44,229 nucleotides of DNA, from contig CAIKBU010000084.1 in NCBI GenBank assembly GCA_903825765.1, positions 1 to 44,229 of the forward strand. Reading direction: 5' to 3'. Every line of letters starts with the position of its first letter. Position 1 is the stretch's first letter. This stretch comes from an uncultured Actinomycetes bacterium. Its GTDB lineage: Bacteria > Actinomycetota > Acidimicrobiia > Acidimicrobiales > RAAP-2. Shown in pieces: positions 40,080-44,229 of this stretch. The notes beneath the pieces are model-generated. The model did not search any database and had not been told where the DNA came from. It saw only the letters and a program-made list of their open reading frames with translations. The position numbers and the translations under genes are program-made.

Positions 40080-41186
40080 TCAGTCGAACTTTCCAATGAC
40101 TTTCATCGTGACTCTGAACAATATGAAACCAATTGCGAGAACAACCGCAACCTCGACGCTCTGAGTAATCCAGAATTGATTTGCTGGTTGGTAACTGATC
40201 CAGAACGAGTAATGGTGACTGGCTAGCCACGCTAATTCGGCTTTTGGTGGCTCAACTTGAGTCTTGTTGGCATAGTCCGTAAACAGACGATTCATAATCT
40301 TGATCCCCTGCGCCGTGCCAAAGTGCACACCATTTGCTCCCTGGTACCAGATATCGACGAGCCAACCTCCCCATGTTCCTTTGGGACCGAAGCCTGCTTG
40401 GTTATAGCGATTGGCCACCCCGATATTCCCGTCGCTCGGGTACCAAGTGGTCGCCGACGTATGGATCGAAAAGATCGCGTTATCCAGGTAGGCGAAGATG
40501 CCAAGAACAAAACCACCGACCACTAGACCGGTGGTGGCAATCGCACTCACCACCTTCTTCAAAAAGGATCCTATGAGGACTCCCGCGATTAATCCTGTGA
40601 GACAGATCACCGGGAAAGTCATTGCGGTCGCACCAAACTGGCCCGCTTGCCAATGACTAACGAACCCGATGGCGTTCGCTGGCTGCGCCCACCACGACGC
40701 GATGAGTCCGAGGGGAATTGCGAGGACAACCACAATCACTCCAAGAAAAAGGAGTTTCATTGCGATCCATGACGACCTTGGAGTGCCCTGGGTCCAGGCA
40801 AATTGATAGGTTCCCGACTCGAACTCGCGGGCCACGAGAGGAGCACCGATGAACATTGCAATCACCATTGGAATGACGTGCATGACAATATCAATGACGG
40901 TGAGAATGTTCTGCGATTGGAGAATCTGAGTACCGAGGGCTGAACATTCATTCCGATTGAATGGACTATTGCCAAAGTTGGAGCACTTGTCCGACAGGTA
41001 TTTCGCGTAGTCACCGTGAACCGAAGTCCCTGTGACAATCATGAGAGCCCCAACCAGTCCGAAGATTCCGACCATGACAATGAGGGACACTCGATGCTGA
41101 ATCCAGGTGACCTTCAGCATGGATTGCCACAGAGGTCGCTGCTTTTCGGTGTTCCGTTCCTGTCGTTCCAATGTCGAGGTCGTCAT
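40080..41186 (-). CDS. ABC-2-type permease of YtrA-like operon
   Basis: 368 residues with about six hydrophobic segments: one near 30-52 (VSLIVMVGIFGLVGALMIVTG), four between about 105 and 240, and a last one near 340-362. IGAPLVAREFESGTYQFAWTQGTPRSSWIAMKLLFLG is the conserved region of GntR-linked actinobacterial permeases. The large external loop at about 240-335 may bind substrate or sense it. It pairs with the ATPase encoded upstream (4-base overlap). Possibly antibiotic efflux or envelope-stress response, as in YtrA systems. Confidence 0.85.
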   Translation of the reverse strand: MTTSTLERQERNTEKQRPLWQSMLKVTWIQHRVSLIVMVGIFGLVGALMIVTGTSVHGDYAKYLSDKCSNFGNSPFNRNECSALGTQILQSQNILTVIDIVMHVIPMVIAMFIGAPLVAREFESGTYQFAWTQGTPRSSWIAMKLLFLGVIVVVLAIPLGLIASWWAQPANAIGFVSHWQAGQFGATAMTFPVICLTGLIAGVLIGSFLKKVVSAIATTGLVVGGFVLGIFAYLDNAIFSIHTSATTWYPSDGNIGVANRYNQAGFGPKGTWGGWLVDIWYQGANGVHFGTAQGIKIMNRLFTDYANKTQVEPPKAELAWLASHHYSFWISYQPANQFWITQSVEVAVVLAIGFILFRVTMKVIGKFD

Positions 41187-42094
41187 AGTGGAACCGTCGT
41201 TGAATTAGTTGCGCCTAGTGAATCGAAGGCGAGTGGTTCGTCGTCGGGATTCTCGAGATAGGCCAGAATGATCTCTTCGAGAGTCACCGATGTGCACTCC
41301 CAATTTCGCCCGAGCAGGCCGAGATCGGAGGTTTGCACCAGGAGTCGAGCTTGGCGTCCAGTAACCGAACTTGCCACGACGGAGAAAGAGCGGCTAATCG
41401 TCTCTGCCTCGTCTGCCGGTCCAGTAGCAAGGCAATGGCTCTGCACGAGTGCATCAATATCGCTGGCGGCCTGGATGTGTCCCGCATTGACCATGACTAA
41501 ATAGTCCGCAACTCGCTCGAGTTCAGCGACGACGTGTGACGAGAGAACGACTGACAGACCTTCATTGGCCACTTCTCCCATGACAACGCTCATGAACTCA
41601 CGCCGAGCAAGTGGATCGAGCCGAGCAAGTGGCTCGTCCAGTATCAGTAGCGACGGGTGACGACCCAAGGCCAGGGCCAAGGCCAGCTGTGACTGTTGCC
41701 CCCCAGACAGTTTTCCAACTCGCTGGTCAAGTCCAATGCCTAGTTTTTCTAGGCGCTTGTTCGTCACGATGACATCGAACGACCGATTGAGGTTCTTAGT
41801 CAGTGTGATCGTGTCCGAAACCTTCAGGTACCGATACAGTGGGGCGTCTTGAGCGACGAAGGCAATTCGACTGAGTGCGTCATCTGATCCTGCTTTGATC
41901 CCACCCAGGACAATGGCGCTTCCCTCACTCGGCTCGGCGAGTCCGACGATGATCTTTAGAAGTGTCGTCTTGCCGGCACCGTTAGGTCCCACAATTGCCG
42001 CAACTCGACCTTCAGCAATTGAGAATGAGGCATTCCGCAGGGACCATCGCTTACCGTATTTCTTACCAAGGTTGGCGACCTCGATGACGTTCAT
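41183..42094 (-). CDS. ABC transporter ATP-binding protein of YtrA-like operon
   Basis: 303 residues. Walker A GPNGAGKTTLL (about 37-47), signature KLSGGQQSQLALALALG, Walker B LLILDEPLARLDPLAR, and VVLSSHVVAELERVAD with the usual switch histidine. The C-terminal about 80 residues are less conserved. Overlaps the GntR gene upstream and the permease downstream by 4 bases each. Confidence 0.92.
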   Translation of the reverse strand: MNVIEVANLGKKYGKRWSLRNASFSIAEGRVAAIVGPNGAGKTTLLKIIVGLAEPSEGSAIVLGGIKAGSDDALSRIAFVAQDAPLYRYLKVSDTITLTKNLNRSFDVIVTNKRLEKLGIGLDQRVGKLSGGQQSQLALALALGRHPSLLILDEPLARLDPLARREFMSVVMGEVANEGLSVVLSSHVVAELERVADYLVMVNAGHIQAASDIDALVQSHCLATGPADEAETISRSFSVVASSVTGRQARLLVQTSDLGLLGRNWECTSVTLEEIILAYLENPDDEPLAFDSLGATNSTTVPL

Positions 42095-42582
42095 GCCAAC
42101 AACTCGGCTTCAGCTGCCATTGAATCCGCATGTTCGGCAATCTCGAGAATGAACTCTCGAAGAGTGCTGGCAAAGAGCGCCTCGACACCGTCGGAATCTA
42201 GGCCTGCGTCAAAGGCGCTTCGCAACCAACCGCGCTTCAGCGACCGGCGCAGACCATGTAGCTGGCTCATTTCGATGGTCTTTGGCACTGACACGATGAA
42301 CGTTCCTTGACCAGGTTTGCCCACTGCGATCTTCTTTCCTTCGAGGTCGGCGTAGGCCTTGATGACAGTGTTCGGGTTGATGGACAACGAACTGACAACC
42401 TCTTTGACCGTGGGCAATTGATCGCCCAGTTCGAGGAAACCCAAGCGCAAAGCATGCTCAACCTGTTGGACAAGTTGGAGGTATGTGGGCACGCCTGACT
42501 TCGCGTCTAGCCGAAAGGTGATTGGCGATGGAGCTTTAGTGTCTACTTGGGTCGAGTCGTCCTGTTGTTTATCTATCATCAT
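42091..42582 (-). CDS. GntR-family (YtrA subfamily) regulator
   Basis: 163 residues from ATG 42582 (second ATG at 42579; a frame from 42600 is also open). Winged helix at about 20-85: YLQLVQQVEHALRLGFLELGDQLPTVKEVVSSLSINPNTVIKAYADLEGKKIAVGKPGQGTFIV. The short helical C-terminus instead of a ligand domain marks the YtrA subfamily, whose members repress adjacent ABC transporters until an envelope-acting drug is present. No ribosome binding site is seen, and TATACA lies 6 bases before 42579, so it may be leaderless. A palindrome spans the start codons. Confidence 0.88.
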   Translation of the reverse strand: MMIDKQQDDSTQVDTKAPSPITFRLDAKSGVPTYLQLVQQVEHALRLGFLELGDQLPTVKEVVSSLSINPNTVIKAYADLEGKKIAVGKPGQGTFIVSVPKTIEMSQLHGLRRSLKRGWLRSAFDAGLDSDGVEALFASTLREFILEIAEHADSMAAEAELLA

Positions 42583-42586
42583 AGAT
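42571..42586. promoter_or_regulatory. Candidate GntR operator over its own start codon
   Basis: ATCTAT-CATC-ATAGAT, 6-base arms with a 4-base centre, overlapping both candidate ATG codons of the regulator and touching the TATACA -10-like element. Autoregulation of the three-gene operon is inferred. Confidence 0.5.
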
Positions 42587-42659
42587 GTATAACATGACAC
42601 AAAATTCTAGGCTTTGCAAATTTGATTTCGATTTAGTTGTCCTACGTTGGCCAAACAGG

Positions 42660-42760
42660 GCCACGACCTCTGTATCGAACTCCATTACGCGTTCTTAATG
42701 GCAATCGTGAATTGTCGATGCATATTCCGACGGTTGTTGTACACCCGAAGAGGTCGTGGC
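42660..42760. repeat. Nested inverted-repeat structure
   Basis: GCCACGACCTCT (42660-42671) and its exact complement AGAGGTCGTGGC (42749-42760) enclose 77 bases, within which CCATTA (42682-42687) and TAATGG (42696-42701) form a second hairpin. No coding frame covers it convincingly. It lies between the GntR gene and the IS21 fragment and could be a mobile-element end, a recombination site or a structured transcript. Confidence 0.5.
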
Positions 42761-42830
42761 GCCGGCAGTGGCGTGAGTGAGAGGGCATCGGCAACGCTTC
42801 TTTGATCTACCAGGATCCAAGGAGTCACCG

Positions 42831-43130
42831 ATGCCCCGTCCCCATACAACCATGCGCAAGGTCCGCGAGATATTGAGGCTCCGCTGGGGCGAGAAGATGA
42901 GCCTGCGCGACGTGGCGGCGGTGCTCGCCATGCCCCACGCCACCGTCGCGCTCTACGTGCGTCGAGCCCTCGACGCCGGGCTCACCTGGCCGCTAGGCGA
43001 CCTCGACGACGACGCCCTGGAGAGGTTGCTCTTCACGCCGACTCACGTGACGCCGACACGCGAAGCTCCCGACGACGCCTACCTGCAGCGCGAACTGCGC
43101 CACAAGGTCGTGACCCTGCAACTCCTCTAG
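42831..43130 (+). pseudogene. IS21-family transposase IstA, N-terminal fragment
   Basis: 99 codons from ATG 42831, with AAGGAG about 7 bases upstream. TTMRKVREILRLRWGEKMSLRDVAAVLAMPHATVALYVRRALDAGLTWPLGDLDDDALERLLF is the helix-turn-helix start of IstA. The DDE catalytic domain and istB are missing; the frame ends at a TAG soon after the conserved part. A remnant only. Confidence 0.88.
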
Positions 43131-43187
43131 GGAATACCGCGAGGCCAGCCCTGACAGTTACAGCTAGAATTTTCTTTGAGCATTTCA

Positions 43188-43197
43188 TGGGCATTAA
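43188..43197 (+). repeat. Isolated copy of TGGGCATTAA
   Basis: Identical to the fifth unit of the tandem array at 39801-39810, lying between the IS21 fragment and the second IS3-family element. The rest of 43131-43268 shows no gene. Confidence 0.4.
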
Positions 43198-43268
43198 GGA
43201 ATTCTGCTCATCGATCTTGCGGTTACTCGACCATTGTGTACCGTGCACAACTCCTGTCCGGACCCCAT

Positions 43269-44135
43269 TCATTGGTCCACCTCTTGTGAGAGTAGCACTG
43301 GGTTTTCTTCCTGCCACTTAGTGGCGAATTCCACCGGCGTCATGTAGCCAAGAGCACTGTGTGGACGGTAGTGGTTGTAGTTCTTGCGGTGCTCTTCCAG
43401 CATGAAACGAATCTCCCACATTGAGTCAAAGATTTCAAGCGTTAAGAGCTCATCACGCAGTCGTGAGTTGAATGACTCGATGCGTCCGTTCTGCCAGGGT
43501 GAACCTGGATCGCAGTAGCTGGTGTTGATCTTGGTCGCTCGACACCAGTCTTGGAGGCTGTCGGCAATGAACTCCGGGCCATTGTCCATGCGCAAGAACA
43601 TTGGTGCCTGACCTCGCTCTTCAACAATCTCATCCAGCACGGCCATGGTGCCCGCGGCCGTGATGCGCCGGGCGGCATTGGTGGCGAGAGCTTCGCGGGT
43701 GAACTCGTCAGTCACGTTCAAGATCTTGACGGGTCGCCCATCGGCGGTTTCGTCGAACTGAAAGTCAAGGGCCCAGACGTGGTTCGGATGAGCTCCTCGA
43801 ACCACGATTGGGTTGCGACGGGCCTTGGGCTTTCGCTTCTTTGGGCGTTGCACCAAGAGGCCTTCAGCACGCCAGAGACGCTGGATTCGCTTGCGATTGA
43901 CGACAAAGCCATCTCGAAGCAGCATGACGTGGATGCGGCGGTAGCCGTAGCGGGGGTATTTGACCGCCAGGGCCCGGATGCGAGTTCGTAGGGCGCGTTC
44001 TTCATCACTGCGAGTGGTGCAGTGACGCTGGGTGCTGCGGTGTTGGTTGACCACCAAGCATGCTCGGCGCTGAGAAACCCCGAATTCGGCCACGAGGTGG
44101 GCAACCGCCACTCGCTTTTGATTCGGGGTCACCAT
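43269..44135 (-). CDS. IS3-family transposase OrfB (second element)
   Basis: 288 residues, different from the OrfB at 38239-39114. HTH_21-like N-terminus (RSDEERALRTRIRALAVKYPRYGYRRIHVMLLRDG) and the DDE core: VWALDFQFDETADGRPVKIL, FLRMDNGPEFIADSLQDWC and NGRIESFNSRLRDELL; the C-terminus has NHYRPHSALGYMTPVEFA. It overlaps orfA by 7 bases, with GGAAAATGG allowing -1 frameshifting. It appears intact. One end of the element may be at about 43255 (TGTCCGG); the other is beyond the window. Confidence 0.92.
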   Translation of the reverse strand: MVTPNQKRVAVAHLVAEFGVSQRRACLVVNQHRSTQRHCTTRSDEERALRTRIRALAVKYPRYGYRRIHVMLLRDGFVVNRKRIQRLWRAEGLLVQRPKKRKPKARRNPIVVRGAHPNHVWALDFQFDETADGRPVKILNVTDEFTREALATNAARRITAAGTMAVLDEIVEERGQAPMFLRMDNGPEFIADSLQDWCRATKINTSYCDPGSPWQNGRIESFNSRLRDELLTLEIFDSMWEIRFMLEEHRKNYNHYRPHSALGYMTPVEFATKWQEENPVLLSQEVDQ

Positions 44136-44229
44136 TTTCCCTTGGCGACCTCCCGGAGCATGTCGTTGTCCAGTTCCTTCTCGGCCAAGAGTCGCTTGAG
44201 TCGAGCATTCTCCTTTTCGAGGTTCTTCA
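44129..44229 (-). CDS. IS3-family transposase OrfA (partial, runs off window)
   Basis: The last about 32 codons of OrfA: KNLEKENARLKRLLAEKELD then NDMLREVAKGKW, the coiled-coil and LREVAKGK ending typical of IS3 OrfA. Its stop lies 7 bases inside orfB. The start is outside the window. Confidence 0.85.
   Translation of the reverse strand, partial: KNLEKENARLKRLLAEKELDNDMLREVAKGKW

Overview
The window looks like a chromosomal segment of an actinobacterium (Actinomycetota; Acidimicrobiia is my best guess, not proven). The support is gene order and family content. Reading the minus strand, hrcA-dnaJ-rsmE-HIT-phoH-ybeY-corC-era, then uppS and recO, then glyS and dnaG, with lepA, rpsT and holA further out, follows the order I recall from Mycobacterium tuberculosis between about Rv2413 and Rv2343, in compact form. 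Other hints are an actinobacterial FolP2-type protein, a DrrAB exporter, a YtrA-type GntR/ABC operon and many leaderless genes.

Layout. (1) 1-2548: remnant of an integrated element at tRNA-Asn(GTT). An interrupted copy of the tRNA lies at the left edge, followed by a tyrosine integrase that has lost its catalytic C-terminus, an orphan LacI-type regulator and the intact tRNA. (2) 2593-5237: dnaG and an overlapping, atypical sigma-70 factor. (3) 5297-12498: plus-strand transport and catabolism genes: DrrA/DrrB exporter, MFS permease, YtcJ-type amidohydrolase, amino-acid permease and a nitrilase-family amidase. (4) 12495-18068: glyS and the overlapping chain uppS, small membrane protein, recO, photolyase, hemW. 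(5) 18125-21072: DinG-type helicase and a TauE/SafE permease. (6) 21127-28009: a CIRCE-headed chain hrcA to era. (7) 28102-36841: DinB-like protein, lepA, rpsT, holA, folP2-like, PAC2 protein, YgjP-like metallopeptidase and leuS. (8) 37070-44229: an accessory region with tRNA-Ala(GGC), fragments of a type I restriction system (hsdS tail, hsdR head), a complete IS3-family element, a 3' fragment of a tRNA-Glu, short tandem repeats, a GntR/ABC transporter operon, an IS21 istA fragment and a second IS3-family element running off the right edge.

How it works together. The core genes serve replication and repair (dnaG, holA, recO, photolyase, DinG), translation and ribosome maturation (glyS, leuS, lepA, rpsT, era, ybeY, rsmE), protein folding (dnaJ, hrcA) and cell-wall lipid carrier synthesis (uppS). 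Most neighbours overlap by 4 bases (ATGA), so they are probably co-translated. A perfect CIRCE element heads the hrcA chain, so ribosome-maturation genes may follow heat-shock control. Genes at the head of transcription units repeatedly show TANNNT 6 or 7 bases before the start codon with no ribosome binding site, a leaderless signature that also corrects several start codons.

I found no CRISPR array and no clear new defence system. The strongest leads are the leaderless-promoter pattern, the unusual dnaG-linked sigma factor, the two tRNA-associated integration scars and the structured repeats in the right-hand accessory region.
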